Counted from the first letter of the stretch, positions 1-10,451 are shown. The stretch is 64,000 nucleotides of DNA from Sulfurovaceae bacterium (GCA_028715055.1 JAQTLE010000003.1:62001-126000); one strand, 5' to 3'. Notes: generated by a model from the sequence alone, not told the origin. Numbers and translations: made by a program.

Positions 1-3
1 AAC

Positions 4-426
4 CTATTTTAAACTCGGTTTCCAGCGGCAAGGCAGCAGTTCATCTAAAGTCATATATTTTTCTCCAGAAATACATATTTTTGTATCTAAATTTTTTTGA
101 TCAATTTGAAACATTAGTTCTCTGCATCGTCCGCATGGAGGCCTGATAGATATTCCATCGGTTGCAACAATCATTTCAATGTGTGTTTCTCTATGTTTTA
201 GCATTTGTGCAATAGCAGAGTGCTCTGCGCAAAATCCAATGCCGCATGCAATATCGAAATTGATACCGGTATATATATTTCCTTTTGCCGTTAAAAGAGC
301 AGCACCAACTGATCCGGCGGAAAAATCCGGAATTGATAATTCATATTTCCCAACAATTTTCATCGCTTCGTTGATAAGTTTTTCCATAGTATTGACATGA
401 TTTGCTTTTTCTTTCAATTTCAACAT
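4..426 (-). CDS. Cytidine deaminase family protein
   Basis: A 140-residue zinc deaminase of the cytidine/blasticidin-S deaminase family, expected to hydrolyse cytidine or a related base to the uridine form in pyrimidine salvage in the cytosol. The zinc site is visible as CAEH (Cys66, Glu68) and PCGRC (Cys98, Cys101), the usual C-A-E plus PCxxC pattern. Length matches single-domain tetrameric cytidine deaminases. The ribosome site before Met1 is weak (taggt just upstream), but Met14 has none, so Met1 is kept. The stop codon lies at bases 4-6, so the gene is complete. Substrate (cytidine or a modified nucleoside) cannot be settled from sequence. Confidence 0.85.
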   Translation of the reverse strand: MLKLKEKANHVNTMEKLINEAMKIVGKYELSIPDFSAGSVGAALLTAKGNIYTGINFDIACGIGFCAEHSAIAQMLKHRETHIEMIVATDGISIRPPCGRCRELMFQIDQKNLDTKICISGEKYMTLDELLPCRWKPSLK

Positions 427-466
427 GACCTAAACCCTGTGTTTATATTGGTTATACGGATGGTAT

Positions 467-1864
467 TCATATTCCTATTTTTTCTCCATGCTTGACAATA
501 TGTGATTTTTTATTCAAACGCTTTTCTATTTCTTTCTGAAATATCTCTTGTTTGTCTCTTTCTCCATGAACGATAAATATATTGTCAAGTTTTTTAAATT
601 TACCCATCCATCCTATAAGACCATTTTGATCTGCATGCGCAGAGAATCCATTGATAGTATATACTTTGGCTTTTATGACGATTTCCTCTCCGTAAACTTT
701 TATCGTTTTTGCGCCGTCAACTATATATCTTCCTAAAGTCCCTTCTACTTGATAGCCTACAAATACTAGCGCATTTTTATCATTCCATAAACGATGTTTA
801 AAATGCTGAAGTATTCTACCGCCATTGCACATGCCTGCACCTGCGATTATAATGCAGCGTGAATCCTCTGAGTTTATTTTTATAGAATCTTCTACTTTTG
901 AAGTATAGTGGAGATAAGGGAAACCAAATATTGTGCCATCGCGTTCCAAAAATTCATTGCAACATTCACTTAATTCTTCATGATAGTTTATATAAACCTC
1001 TGTAGCACGAATTGCCATAGGCGAATCAAGAAATATTTTGCACTCCGGAAGTTCACCTTTGTTGTACATTTGTTTGAGTAGACATAATATTTCTTGAGCG
1101 CGTTCTATCGCAAAAGACGGTATGAGAACATTTCCATTATTTTCTATGATTTCTATAATAACTTTTTTAAATTCGACATAGGTTTCCTCGATTCCTTTAT
1201 GATTTCTATCGCCGTATGTCGATTCAATAAATAACGTATCGGCCTCTTCGATATTGTCAGGCAAAGGTGAGACTAGTTCATCATTGTTACCAAGATCACC
1301 GCTAAATACTATTTTTTTCTGTATTCCTTCTTCTTCAAAAAAGAGTTCTATTATCGCAGAATCAAGAATATGTCCGGCATTTTTGAAATTTACGGATATG
1401 TTATTGCCAAGATCGATCTTTTCATCATATGTAGTGTAAATTATAGGCAAATGCAAGGCAGATTCTACATCGCCTTCCGTGTATAGAGGCTCCCTAACCT
1501 CATTTTCTTTTCCTCGTCGCTGTGCTTTTTTAAAATCTGTGTTGTAGCTCTCTTTCATCAATTTTGCGCTATCTAGCATAACTACTTCAGCAAGATCGAT
1601 CGTGGAGCGGTGCGTGACAATAGAGCCGCTAAAGCCTTCTTTGACAAGCTTTGGGATACGTCCTACATGATCTAAATGACCATGCGTAATTAAAAGAAAG
1701 TCTACTTCTGCAGGTTCAAAACCAAAAGGTTGATAGTTTTGATCTTCTGTATATCCTTGGAACATACCGCAATCTACCAAAATATTGATTCCATTTTGCA
1801 ATTGAAGCAAATGACAAGATCCTGTCACCACCTCTGCCGCACCATATGATTGTAATATAGCCAT
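467..1864 (-). CDS. MBL-fold beta-CASP RNA exonuclease/endonuclease
   Basis: A 465-residue metallo-beta-lactamase protein of the beta-CASP (CPSF73/YSH1-like, COG1236) group, predicted to cut or trim RNA. Metal-binding motifs are HGHLDH (residues 61-66), SGDLG near 190 and a C-terminal HGE near 434. The beta-CASP part shows GAGMCNGGR, VGYQVEGTLGR and GFSAHAD (His near 410). It is distinct from RNase J at 17791-19812, which lacks the GxGMCxGGR signature. It sits 40 bases from the deaminase gene and is divergent from the PEP synthase gene. The RNA substrate in bacteria of this type is not known. Confidence 0.85.
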   Translation of the reverse strand: MAILQSYGAAEVVTGSCHLLQLQNGINILVDCGMFQGYTEDQNYQPFGFEPAEVDFLLITHGHLDHVGRIPKLVKEGFSGSIVTHRSTIDLAEVVMLDSAKLMKESYNTDFKKAQRRGKENEVREPLYTEGDVESALHLPIIYTTYDEKIDLGNNISVNFKNAGHILDSAIIELFFEEEGIQKKIVFSGDLGNNDELVSPLPDNIEEADTLFIESTYGDRNHKGIEETYVEFKKVIIEIIENNGNVLIPSFAIERAQEILCLLKQMYNKGELPECKIFLDSPMAIRATEVYINYHEELSECCNEFLERDGTIFGFPYLHYTSKVEDSIKINSEDSRCIIIAGAGMCNGGRILQHFKHRLWNDKNALVFVGYQVEGTLGRYIVDGAKTIKVYGEEIVIKAKVYTINGFSAHADQNGLIGWMGKFKKLDNIFIVHGERDKQEIFQKEIEKRLNKKSHIVKHGEKIGI

Positions 1865-1973
1865 AAAAACTCCTATACATCAATATATTTTTTATTTTAT
1901 TCCTTTTATATTAACAAAAACATTAATAATGATAGAATTGTATAGATTGGATCTTGATATAGGAGAAACGACA

Positions 1974-4382
1974 ATGAGTTATATCAGATGGTTTAAAGAA
2001 CTAAGCATTAAAGATACAAATATTGTTGGTGGAAAAGGCGCTTCTTTGGGAGAAATGTACCAAAGTCTTACAAAACAGAATATACGAATACCCAATGGTT
2101 TTTCAATTACTGCCGAAGCCTATATGATGATACTAGATATTAATAATGCATGGGAAAAACTTTTTGCACAACTTGATAAGCTTGATATGGACAATGTCTC
2201 TGAACTTCAGGATAAAGGCAAAAAATGCAGGGATATAATTGCCAAATGCATTCTTCCTGATGAGCTTGTCAAGCAGATCACACAAGGATATGAACAGCTC
2301 AAAGAAGAGTATGGAGAGGATGTCACGCTTGCAGTAAGGAGTTCAGCTACAGCCGAAGACTCTCCTCTTGCTTCTTTTGCGGGTCAGAATGAAACATATC
2401 TAAATATTGATTCTTTGAATGCATTGCTTTTGGCTTACAAGAATTGTCTTGCTTCCAATTTCACAGACCGTTCTATTCATTATAAGCACGATCAGGGATT
2501 TGATATGCTAAAAGTTTATATGAGCGTAGTGGTAATGAAAATGGTCAGGAGTGATGCAGGGACAAGTGGAGTTATGTTTTCAATAGACACAGAAAGCGGG
2601 TTTGAAGACGTTGTGTTTATTAATGCCGCTTATGGGATCGGCGAAACAATAGTGAAGGGGAGCGTAGAGCCTGATAGTTTCTATGTGCACAAACCCACTT
2701 TCAAAAAAGGATCTCGTTGTGTTCTCAAGCGAAGATTGGGACAAAAATCAATACAAATGGTATTTGTCGATAAAAATAGTGAAAACAATATCGCTAAAGA
2801 ACATACAAGAGTTATAAATACTCCTTTAGATGACCAAAAACAGTTTTGTATTTCAGATGATGAAGTGATGAATCTAGCAATGTATGCTATAAAAATAGAA
2901 GAACATTACTCGCAAGAAGCAGGGCGTATAAAACCAATGGATATAGAATGGGCAAAAGACGGAATAGATGGTCAGCTTTATATAGTACAAGCTCGTCCAG
3001 AGACTGTTGTATCCAGAAAGAATAAAACTACCTTTGAGATGTATGAACTCAAAGAAAAGTCTGAAATTCTTGTAGAAGGACGTGCTATAGGCACCAAAAT
3101 AGGCAGCGGAAAAGTGCAAAAGATTACAGATATTGGCACCCTTCATGAGTTTAAAGCTGGAAATATTTTGGTCGCAGCTACTACTAGTCCTGATTGGGAA
3201 CCGATTATGAAAATTGCTTCGGCAATCATAACGGACAGTGGAGGGAGAACATGTCACGCCGCTATAGTTTCTAGAGAATTGGGAATCCCAGCCATTGTTG
3301 GTGCAAAAAATGCTACTGAAATATTGCATGATGGACAAGAGGCGACGGTCAGTTGTGCTAGTGGTGAAAGAGGTATCGTTTATAAAGGGATTTTGAAATA
3401 TGAAATCAAACACATAGATCTAGGTGCTGTATCCATGCCAAAAACAAAAATAATGATGAACCTTGGAGATCCGGATCTTGCTTTTTCTCTAGCTTTTCTT
3501 CCTGTGGACGGTATAGGACTTGCACGTATGGAATTTATAATTAATACTTCAATTAAAGCCCATCCTATGGCATTAATTCATCCGGAAAAAACTGACAGAC
3601 ACACCGCAGAAGATATAAGAAAGCTAACAGAATCGTACGAGGATAATGAGACATTTTTTATTAAAATGCTTTCAGAAGGCGTTGCCAGTATCGCCTCTGC
3701 GGTTTACCCCAAACCTTGCATTGTAAGAATGAGCGATTTCAAAACCAATGAATATGCTGCACTTTTGGGAGGTAAGTTCTTTGAGGACAAAGAAGCCAAT
3801 CCTATGCTTGGTTTCAGAGGAGCCTCACGCTATACACATCCAAACTACAAAGAAGGATTTGCCTTGGAGTGTAAGGCAATGAAGCGCGCAAGGGAAGAGA
3901 TGGGATTTGATAATATTATATTGATGATACCATTTTGTAGACGTGTGCAAGAAGGCAGAGGAGTCATAAATGCCATGGAGACATACGGACTCAAGCGAGG
4001 CGAGAATGGCTTGCAGATCTATGTAATGTGCGAGATACCAAACAATGTTATCGAGATGAATTCCTTTAGCGAGTTTTTTGATGGTTTTAGCATTGGAAGC
4101 AATGATCTTACTCAGCTAACACTTGGCGTGGATCGTGACAGCAATATAGTATCATTTGATTACGATGAGCGTGATCCTGGCGTGATAAGGATAATGGAGA
4201 TGGCAGTGCAAGGAGCCAAACGAAATAATAGACATATCGGCATATGTGGACAAGCCCCTTCGGATTATCCTGAAGTGGCAGAAGCCTTGGTTAAAATGGG
4301 AATAGATTCAATAAGTCTCAATCCGGACTCTGTGCTCAAAACCATACAGATCGTAAGCAAGCTTGAAGTGAAGCTAGCTTAG
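1974..4382 (+). CDS. ppsA: Phosphoenolpyruvate synthase (pyruvate, water dikinase)
   Basis: An 802-residue cytosolic enzyme that converts pyruvate, ATP and water to PEP, AMP and phosphate, a gluconeogenic step needed for growth by CO2 fixation or on organic acids. The N-terminal ATP-grasp part has GGKGASLGEM and AVRSSATAEDS. The swivelling domain carries the catalytic His in SGGRTCHAA (near residue 428). The C-terminal PEP-binding barrel has GFRGASRY and GSNDLTQL. The ATG at 1974 is preferred because aggaga lies 7 bases upstream and the protein then starts MSYIRWF as in the family; an in-frame ATG at 1929 would add 15 atypical residues. Its 3' end overlaps convergent mobA by 4 bases. Confidence 0.93.
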   Translation: MSYIRWFKELSIKDTNIVGGKGASLGEMYQSLTKQNIRIPNGFSITAEAYMMILDINNAWEKLFAQLDKLDMDNVSELQDKGKKCRDIIAKCILPDELVKQITQGYEQLKEEYGEDVTLAVRSSATAEDSPLASFAGQNETYLNIDSLNALLLAYKNCLASNFTDRSIHYKHDQGFDMLKVYMSVVVMKMVRSDAGTSGVMFSIDTESGFEDVVFINAAYGIGETIVKGSVEPDSFYVHKPTFKKGSRCVLKRRLGQKSIQMVFVDKNSENNIAKEHTRVINTPLDDQKQFCISDDEVMNLAMYAIKIEEHYSQEAGRIKPMDIEWAKDGIDGQLYIVQARPETVVSRKNKTTFEMYELKEKSEILVEGRAIGTKIGSGKVQKITDIGTLHEFKAGNILVAATTSPDWEPIMKIASAIITDSGGRTCHAAIVSRELGIPAIVGAKNATEILHDGQEATVSCASGERGIVYKGILKYEIKHIDLGAVSMPKTKIMMNLGDPDLAFSLAFLPVDGIGLARMEFIINTSIKAHPMALIHPEKTDRHTAEDIRKLTESYEDNETFFIKMLSEGVASIASAVYPKPCIVRMSDFKTNEYAALLGGKFFEDKEANPMLGFRGASRYTHPNYKEGFALECKAMKRAREEMGFDNIILMIPFCRRVQEGRGVINAMETYGLKRGENGLQIYVMCEIPNNVIEMNSFSEFFDGFSIGSNDLTQLTLGVDRDSNIVSFDYDERDPGVIRIMEMAVQGAKRNNRHIGICGQAPSDYPEVAEALVKMGIDSISLNPDSVLKTIQIVSKLEVKLA

Positions 4383-4963
4383 TTTTTGCCGCTTATTAAT
4401 TCTTTTGCTCGTTCATATTCGTCAGGATGGTTCAGATTCAAAAATGGTTCATTGGAATCAAATGACTTGTATACGCTTTTGCTTTTTGAAAGAAGTGCTG
4501 TAAGTTTATGATTGTTAAGTTCAAAAAATTCTTTTGCAAGAGGCATTATGGAACGGCGATATATGCCGCATAATGGCTCAATTCCTTGTGGACTCTTGGC
4601 AATGACTACGTCTGCATCGCTGCTTGACGATGCAAATTGATATAGTTGTTCTATGACACCTCTATCTATCATGGGAGAATCTACGCTAAGGATAAAAACT
4701 TCATTTTCATTAATTGTTTCAAAAATCGAAATCAGTCCTACAAGCGGCGAACTTTGTTCATATCGGTCTGTTATCAATGGTGGTGAAAAATCAAACTTAT
4801 CATGTTTTACTGATATATAAACAGTTTTAAATATCTCTGCAAACTTTTCGTATTGATACTCGCTCAAAGAGCTATAACCACCAAAAGGGAGCAGCGCTTT
4901 ATCTCTGCCCATTCGGCTGCTTTTGCCGCCGGCAAATATAACTGCTGTATTAAATAATTTCAT
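4379..4963 (-). CDS. mobA: Molybdenum cofactor guanylyltransferase
   Basis: A 194-residue nucleotidyltransferase expected to transfer GMP to molybdopterin, making the MGD cofactor used by molybdo-enzymes such as nitrate reductase and formate dehydrogenase. The nucleotide-binding loop GGKSSRMGRDK spans residues 12-22 and a metal-binding SVDSPMI follows near residue 100. It overlaps the upstream MFS gene by 14 bases, so the two are probably co-translated. Length is normal for MobA. The ModE-like regulator at 44708 fits molybdenum use in this organism but is not linked to this operon. Confidence 0.87.
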   Translation of the reverse strand: MKLFNTAVIFAGGKSSRMGRDKALLPFGGYSSLSEYQYEKFAEIFKTVYISVKHDKFDFSPPLITDRYEQSSPLVGLISIFETINENEVFILSVDSPMIDRGVIEQLYQFASSSSDADVVIAKSPQGIEPLCGIYRRSIMPLAKEFFELNNHKLTALLSKSKSVYKSFDSNEPFLNLNHPDEYERAKELISGKN

Positions 4964-6071
4964 TTGTTACCTTTTTTGGCGGGATAAATAAAACAGCAAA
5001 TGCCATAAGAGCTATAATCGCTTCTATTGCAAAAATCATATCGCCATAAAATTTGCCCGCAACCAAAGCACCTATAGAGGCCCCTAGCCCGAATGCAATG
5101 CCCAAAAAGAATTGCTGAGCTAGTTTTTTTTGCGAATACAGCGTATAAATATAGCTTATCGAAGCAGTGTGATAAAGAGCAAAACTGATAGCATGAAGGG
5201 ATTGAGAAACAAATATTAATTCGGTAGAACTAGGATAAAGATATAATATCAGCCAACGAAAAGCGGTAACAAAAGTTGCAAACTTGATAATAGATAGAAG
5301 ATTTCTATGTAGCAATGGTCCTTGAAAATAGAGCATAGCTATTTCACAAATTACTCCAAAACTCCACATCCAACTTGTTATTTCCAATGAGATGCCATGA
5401 GAAGTTTCATATATAGTAAAAAAATTATAAAAACCACCGAAACTTATCTGCATAAGAAAAACGGAAATCCAAAATGGAGCATTAATTCTCAATGAAAAAG
5501 AGTGTATGTCTTCTTGAATATCAGTATTGGCTTTTGCATCTTTTTTACCTACAATTCCGCCAAATACAAGCGTTAGTAAAGCAGTTGCTGCCAAATAGGC
5601 TAGGCCTTCATCCGGGCTTTCTAAAAATTTGCCAAGCCACAATACGATCACCATAAATCCTATTGATCCCCATAATCTTGTTTTGCCGTATTGAGTTTTT
5701 GATAACAGCGTAAGAGATATGGCTTCTATATATGGCAAAGATATGCCCATGGCTGCTCCAAAAAGAAGATTGCAAGCCAGGTAGCTCCAAAAATTGTTGA
5801 TTGTACCCCAAAAAAGAAATGTTGCAACCACGCTTAATACTAAAGATGCAAGAAATATGCGATTTGTAAGATTAACATAATAACGAAAGATGAAAGGAAT
5901 TATAAATCTCATCATGGGAGCAGAGGAATATATAATGCCTACTTGTGATGGAGTATAGCCCAAATCAGTCAATATTTTTGGCATAAATACTATATAAACA
6001 CCAACCATGGCAAAATAAAAAAAATAATATCCCCTCAAAAGCCATACGGCAAGGATGGAGTTTGTTTTCAT
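4950..6071 (-). CDS. MFS transporter (HcaT/PPP-like, MFS_1_like)
   Basis: A 373-residue polytopic inner-membrane protein with about 12 hydrophobic segments, resembling the phenylpropionate-permease-like MFS group. It opens with a hydrophobic helix rich in aromatic residues (RGYYFFYF) and has YTPSQVGI after the first loop, typical of this group. The substrate is unknown and the family name does not imply aromatic-acid transport here. Its start overlaps the end of the RDD gene by 4 bases and its end overlaps mobA by 14 bases, so the three form one transcription unit. Confidence 0.75.
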   Translation of the reverse strand: MKTNSILAVWLLRGYYFFYFAMVGVYIVFMPKILTDLGYTPSQVGIIYSSAPMMRFIIPFIFRYYVNLTNRIFLASLVLSVVATFLFWGTINNFWSYLACNLLFGAAMGISLPYIEAISLTLLSKTQYGKTRLWGSIGFMVIVLWLGKFLESPDEGLAYLAATALLTLVFGGIVGKKDAKANTDIQEDIHSFSLRINAPFWISVFLMQISFGGFYNFFTIYETSHGISLEITSWMWSFGVICEIAMLYFQGPLLHRNLLSIIKFATFVTAFRWLILYLYPSSTELIFVSQSLHAISFALYHTASISYIYTLYSQKKLAQQFFLGIAFGLGASIGALVAGKFYGDMIFAIEAIIALMAFAVLFIPPKKVTNEII

Positions 6072-6520
6072 AATTGAATGACAGCAGTATTGCTTAGAAG
6101 ATCATGAAGTGCTTTGTGGTCTTTTCTAAAGAACATCATTATCCACCCGAATATTGAGAAAAATGAGAGTATTGCGCATAAATTACGAAAGAATATTATA
6201 CCAAGGTTTGGTATTTTACCTGTGCCCTCATCTATAAGTTTTAGACTATACGCCTTGTATCCTGGAGTTTGTCCATCTTTATAAAAAAATATAGTTTGCA
6301 CAATAACAAGTGGCACAAATATGGCGATCCATCCATATAATTTATGTTCAGCAAAGTCAGCCCTGCTACCCATGATGAGATAAAAAACTACATACATAAT
6401 AGGCATAAGCAACATAAAATTATCTATCAAAAAAGCTTTAAATTTTGACAATTTTGTAGCATAGTGTCTTTTGGGCGTATTGGTTGATGTCGATTTTTTA
6501 TTTTTTGATTTGTGTTTCAT
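6068..6520 (-). CDS. RDD family membrane protein
   Basis: A 150-residue protein with three to four hydrophobic segments and the RDD fold features: a charged N-terminus, AFLIDNFMLLMP (residue Asp of the RDD motif) and GQTPGYKAYSLKL, a signature stretch of the family. The function of RDD proteins is poorly defined; some have been linked to sodium/proton exchange. It is the first gene of the RDD-MFS-mobA unit. In Campylobacter jejuni I recall an RDD gene directly downstream of pyrE; here a HerA-like gene on the other strand lies between the two. Confidence 0.78.
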   Translation of the reverse strand: MKHKSKNKKSTSTNTPKRHYATKLSKFKAFLIDNFMLLMPIMYVVFYLIMGSRADFAEHKLYGWIAIFVPLVIVQTIFFYKDGQTPGYKAYSLKLIDEGTGKIPNLGIIFFRNLCAILSFFSIFGWIMMFFRKDHKALHDLLSNTAVIQL

Positions 6521-6641
6521 GTGTATCTCAATTGTTTAATAACGATATTGTACCACCTTTGGTGTTAGTTTTAGGAGTTACAATTTTGTGTAGATTTTGG
6601 CTACAATTATTTGTAATTTTATTATTTCAAAGGGGGTACTT

Positions 6642-8951
6642 ATGTCATCATCCATCTATGAAAAGTTAGATTTATTCTACTTAGGCAAAGATTTAGATAG
6701 AAATACTATGAAGCCAACAGATGTGCTTACCTTGATAAAAAACAAAGCTTTTACTACGCATGCAGCTATCATAGGGATGACGGGTTCAGGAAAGACCGGT
6801 TTAGGCGTAGGACTCGTAGAAGAAGCAAGTTTAGATAATATACCCTCTATAGTAATAGATCCAAAAGGAGATATGGGAAATTTATGCCTAGTTGATAGTG
6901 ACTTCAACCCGGCTTCATTTGTTCCATGGGTTACCGATGAAGCTATGTCAAAAGAAAAAGATCCACTAGGTTATGCCAAAGAAGTCGCGGCATCTTGGGA
7001 GGAAGGTATAGAGAGTTTCGGTCAAGACAAGGATAGAACAGCAAGATTTCAAGCAGTAGCCAAGACAATATATACCCCAGGAAGTTCTGCAGGAGTATCA
7101 GTTAATGTAATGAGCTCTATCGATGCTCCGCCTGCGGAGATCTTAGAAGACAGCGATTTATTTTCTTTGTATTTAAAAACAACAGTTTTTAGTCTTTTGG
7201 CATTGCTCGACATAGAAGCAGACCCAGTTAACTCCAAAGAATATATTTTGCTTTCACAGATCATATCCGAGTCATGGGTGAGTAGTCAAAATATAAGTAT
7301 CGAGACGCTTATAGGCAGCATAATAAAACCATCATTTGATAAGATAGGAGTGCTTAGACTAGATGATTATTATTCAGCTGATGCGAGGTTTGCTTTGGCA
7401 TCAAAATTTAATGCTCTTATAGCCTCCACTCAATTCCAAGCTTGGATGCAAGGTGAAGTTCTTGACATAAAAAAACTTTTATACGACGAAAACGGCAAAG
7501 CTAAAGTAGCTATATTTAATATATCGCATCTTAATGACAGCGAACGGATGTTTTTTGTTTCCCTGCTTCTAAACCGATATACGGCTTGGATGCGTTTGCA
7601 GAGCGGCACAGAGATATTAAAAACTATTTTTTACATGGATGAGATTTTCGGATTTTTCCCTCCTAGTAAAAATCCACCAAGTAAAGAGCCTATGCTATTG
7701 CTTCTAAAACAAGCAAGAGCTTTTGGTATAGGAGTAATACTAAGCACGCAAAATCCGGTTGATTTGGATTATAAAGGGCTTGCAAATATAGGCACGTGGT
7801 TTATAGGCAGATTGCAAACTACACAAGATATAGACAAAATAATAGATGGTCTTAGCGGCCAGATCGGAGCAAGTTTTAGCAAAGATGAGATACGCTCACT
7901 CTTATCAAATTTGCCAAAAAGAAGCTTTTTTTTGCGGAGCACATATTTGGATGACATTAGACTGTTTATAACCAGATGGACACTAAGTTATCTTAAAGGC
8001 CCGCTAAAAAGAGAAGAAATAATTTCTCTTATGAGTAGCAAAAAAACTATTACTATCAAACAGAAGCCTGTGGATACTGATATACAGACAACCATAGAGC
8101 CGCTAGATGAAAACATACTCCAATATTTTGAATCTGGCACTGAATTATTCAATCCAACAATAGGCGCCAAGGTGAGTATTTATTATTATCAGCAATCAAA
8201 AGGAATTGATGAGAAAAAAGAGTTTTTTATTTCTTTGCCTTTAAATGTACAAGATTCTCATTTGGATTGGTCTTGTGCTTCAAAAAATGATATTGATTTT
8301 ACAAAGTTTGCCACTAAAGCGCCCGCGAATGCTTCTTTTGCATCTTTGCCAGAATTTATTAAATCAGATAAAGGTCTAAAAAAAGCAATTGACAGCCTGA
8401 CTGATTGGTTGTATCAAAATGAGAACATAGAGATTTTGGCTTGCAAATCATTGAACTTAGAATCAAAACCGAATGAGAGCAGGGCAGATTTTATGGTAAG
8501 GGTAAGCGATGGAATTAGGGTCAAAAAAGATGAAGCGATAAGCAAACTTACCGCCCAGTTTGAAACAAAAGAAAAAGGTTTATCAGAGAAACTGCAAAGA
8601 GCAAATGAGCAGATTGAAAAAGAGAAAACAGACTCAACCGGTTCTATGTTAAACACAGGTATAGCAGTAATTGGAGCGTTGTTTGGCGGTTCTAGCAATG
8701 CTTCTAAACTAGGTAAGGTGGTTTCTCACGGAAGTAGACTATTTAAAGAAAATGATGATGTAAATAGGGTCAAAGAAAGAGCTGAGTCAATACAAGATGA
8801 GATAAAAGCACTAGAAGAAGAACTTAAAAATAGAGCCGATGAGATAGCTTCTTTGTTTGTGATGGAAAATTATGAGGTAGAAAGTGTCGTAATTAAACCG
8901 CGCAAGAGTGATATTAGTATAGCTCCTTGCGCTTTAGTATGGAGAGCTTAG
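6642..8951 (+). CDS. HerA-like ATPase (DUF87, helicase HerA superfamily)
   Basis: A 769-residue FtsK/HerA-superfamily ATPase. Walker A is GMTGSGKT (residues 45-52), followed by DPKGDMGNL, and Walker B is FYMDE near residue 331. [13 protein letters not shown] matches the sensor region of the bacterial HerA-like group of about 800 residues. The last 200 residues are Lys/Glu-rich and look coiled-coil, with a short hydrophobic Gly/Ala patch ([14 protein letters not shown]). The ATG at 6642 follows aggggg by 4 bases; an in-frame ATG at 6597 lacks a ribosome site. No NurA nuclease, sirtuin or other partner gene is adjacent, so its DNA substrate and role are unknown. The stop overlaps the convergent pyrE stop by 4 bases. 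Confidence 0.8.
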   Translation: MSSSIYEKLDLFYLGKDLDRNTMKPTDVLTLIKNKAFTTHAAIIGMTGSGKTGLGVGLVEEASLDNIPSIVIDPKGDMGNLCLVDSDFNPASFVPWVTDEAMSKEKDPLGYAKEVAASWEEGIESFGQDKDRTARFQAVAKTIYTPGSSAGVSVNVMSSIDAPPAEILEDSDLFSLYLKTTVFSLLALLDIEADPVNSKEYILLSQIISESWVSSQNISIETLIGSIIKPSFDKIGVLRLDDYYSADARFALASKFNALIASTQFQAWMQGEVLDIKKLLYDENGKAKVAIFNISHLNDSERMFFVSLLLNRYTAWMRLQSGTEILKTIFYMDEIFGFFPPSKNPPSKEPMLLLLKQARAFGIGVILSTQNPVDLDYKGLANIGTWFIGRLQTTQDIDKIIDGLSGQIGASFSKDEIRSLLSNLPKRSFFLRSTYLDDIRLFITRWTLSYLKGPLKREEIISLMSSKKTITIKQKPVDTDIQTTIEPLDENILQYFESGTELFNPTIGAKVSIYYYQQSKGIDEKKEFFISLPLNVQDSHLDWSCASKNDIDFTKFATKAPANASFASLPEFIKSDKGLKKAIDSLTDWLYQNENIEILACKSLNLESKPNESRADFMVRVSDGIRVKKDEAISKLTAQFETKEKGLSEKLQRANEQIEKEKTDSTGSMLNTGIAVIGALFGGSSNASKLGKVVSHGSRLFKENDDVNRVKERAESIQDEIKALEEELKNRADEIASLFVMENYEVESVVIKPRKSDISIAPCALVWRA

Positions 8952-9553
8952 GTTCTGCTTCCTGGTTTTACTGCTACACTGCCTTCTAGGCACATTGGGC
9001 AATTGTCGGGCTCGTACATGGCAAATTCAAAGTCTGCTAATGCATAAAAAGGGATATTCTCCAGCAATTTACAGTTTGATTTGCGAGAAGTATCACTGCC
9101 TTCACGGTGACAAAATCCACGATTTGCAAGAGCAGCGAATGCTACGACTTCCCCGCCAAGTTCAGATATAATTTTTGCTACTTCCATTGCTGAGCCGCCA
9201 GTAGTTATTATATCTTCACAGATGAGGATTTTTTCGCCTTTTTTGATTTCAAATCCTCTGCGAAGTTCCATCTTGCCATCTTTTCTTTCGGCAAATATGC
9301 TTCGTACTTTTAAGGCGCGAGCCAGCTCATATCCAGCTATTACGCCACCAAGCGCAGGAGCGCATACCGTATCTACTTCTGTGCCGCTAGCTTTGATCTG
9401 CTCGGACAAAGCTTTGGCTAATATTTCAGCCGTAGCAGGATTTTCTAGTACTTTTGCACTTTGGAGGTACCTGTTTGAATGATTCCCGCTTGAGAGTATA
9501 AAGTGACCTTCTAGTAAAGCCCCAGCTTCTTTGTATATATTTTCTATGTTCAT
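8948..9553 (-). CDS. pyrE: Orotate phosphoribosyltransferase
   Basis: A 201-residue type I phosphoribosyltransferase that joins orotate and PRPP to make orotidine 5'-phosphate in pyrimidine synthesis. The PRPP loop EDIITTGGS spans residues 113-121, and [13 protein letters not shown] near residues 18-30 is the orotate-binding start typical of the family. It lies two bases downstream of frr in the same direction, an arrangement I recall from Campylobacter, which supports both calls. Confidence 0.92.
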   Translation of the reverse strand: MNIENIYKEAGALLEGHFILSSGNHSNRYLQSAKVLENPATAEILAKALSEQIKASGTEVDTVCAPALGGVIAGYELARALKVRSIFAERKDGKMELRRGFEIKKGEKILICEDIITTGGSAMEVAKIISELGGEVVAFAALANRGFCHREGSDTSRKSNCKLLENIPFYALADFEFAMYEPDNCPMCLEGSVAVKPGSRT

Positions 9554-9555
9554 AA

Positions 9556-10113
9556 TTAGACTTTTAGTATATCGATTTCTTTTGCTTTTAAAGCCTCGTC
9601 AATTTTGGCTATATGCTCATCTGTGATCTTTTGTATTTGATCCAAGGCTTTTTTGACTTCATCCTCGCTAATAGCTTTGTCTTTTTCAAGTTTTTTGACT
9701 TTATCGTTACTGTCTTTGCGGATATTTCTAACGGCCACTTTAGCTTTTTCACCCATCGCTTTAGCTTGTTTTACTATTTCTTGTCTTTGATCAACAGTCA
9801 TAGGAGGAAAAAACAACTTAATAATACTTCCGTCATTATTAGGATTTACTCCGATATTTGCCTCTTGGATAGCTTTTGTTATAGGATTCAATAATGCTTT
9901 TTCCCATGGACTGATAGCTATTGTTGTTGCATCTTGAACAATCACATTGCCTACTTGATTTAATGCGGTTGGAGTTCCATAATAATCAACTTTTATGTTA
10001 TCAACGATGTTTGTTGTTACTTTTCCTGTGCGAAGCGTAGAAAATTCTCTTCTAAGAGCTTCTATGCTTTTATCCATGTGCGTAGTAGTATAGGTATAAA
10101 TTTCACTTACCAT
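9556..10113 (-). CDS. frr: Ribosome recycling factor
   Basis: A 185-residue cytosolic factor that, with EF-G, splits the post-termination ribosome. The sequence shows the typical [12 protein letters not shown] near residues 19-30, the hinge, and the helix-rich C-terminal half with [11 protein letters not shown] and [16 protein letters not shown]. Length equals the family norm. It is the first gene of a frr-pyrE pair. aggaaac just upstream of the ATG provides the ribosome site. Confidence 0.95.
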   Translation of the reverse strand: MVSEIYTYTTTHMDKSIEALRREFSTLRTGKVTTNIVDNIKVDYYGTPTALNQVGNVIVQDATTIAISPWEKALLNPITKAIQEANIGVNPNNDGSIIKLFFPPMTVDQRQEIVKQAKAMGEKAKVAVRNIRKDSNDKVKKLEKDKAISEDEVKKALDQIQKITDEHIAKIDEALKAKEIDILKV

Positions 10114-10262
10114 GCATGTTTCCTCTGCTTTTATCTTTTTTATATTTTACCCTTTTTTTGCTTGTTGTGCACTTCAGGCTTTTTAAGGAGCAGCAAATAT
10201 ATGATAGAATATAATAAAATTCAGCATATAATGCTATAAAAATATTTTATAAAGGACTGCGA

Positions 10263-10409
10263 ATGAGAAAATCTATTTTTTTGTTAGTAATTACTGCTTT
10301 TGTTAGCATGATGGTAATAGGGTGTACAGGCACCGTCAGAGGCGTTAAGCATGATGTTGGAAATGCCTATGATGCTACTAAAGACACAGTTCAAGAGATA
10401 GGAAAATAA
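10263..10409 (+). CDS. Entericidin A/B-like small lipoprotein
   Basis: A 48-residue gene preceded by aaaggact. The product starts MRKSIFLLVITAF, then a lipobox ending VIGC (Cys21), then a short hydrophilic tail with GTVRGVKHDVGNAYDATKDT, matching the size and layout of EcnA/EcnB entericidin lipoproteins. It is expected to be lipid-anchored in the outer or inner membrane. Entericidins have been proposed as an antidote/toxin pair in enterobacteria, but only one copy is seen here, so a simple envelope role is equally likely. A 14-bp hairpin follows the stop. Confidence 0.72.
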   Translation: MRKSIFLLVITAFVSMMVIGCTGTVRGVKHDVGNAYDATKDTVQEIGK

Positions 10410-10417
10410 GTATATTT

Positions 10418-10447
10418 TTCCACAAAAGATAATTATCTTTTGTGGAA
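10418..10447. terminator. Hairpin between entericidin-like gene and terC-like gene
   Basis: A near-perfect inverted repeat, ttccacaaaagata / tatcttttgtggaa, with a 2-base spacer, lies between two convergent genes. Position suggests a shared terminator, but neither strand has a clear run of T after the stem, so termination is an inference from location and stem strength. Confidence 0.45.
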
Positions 10448-10451
10448 TCAT

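Noticed and set aside
2874-3413. Antisense open frame of 179 codons inside ppsA
   Set aside because: Lies fully inside a conserved enzyme gene, has no ribosome site and its composition follows the opposite strand's codon pattern.
6642-8951. HerA-based anti-phage system
   Set aside because: No NurA, sirtuin or other effector gene adjacent; a defence role cannot be supported.
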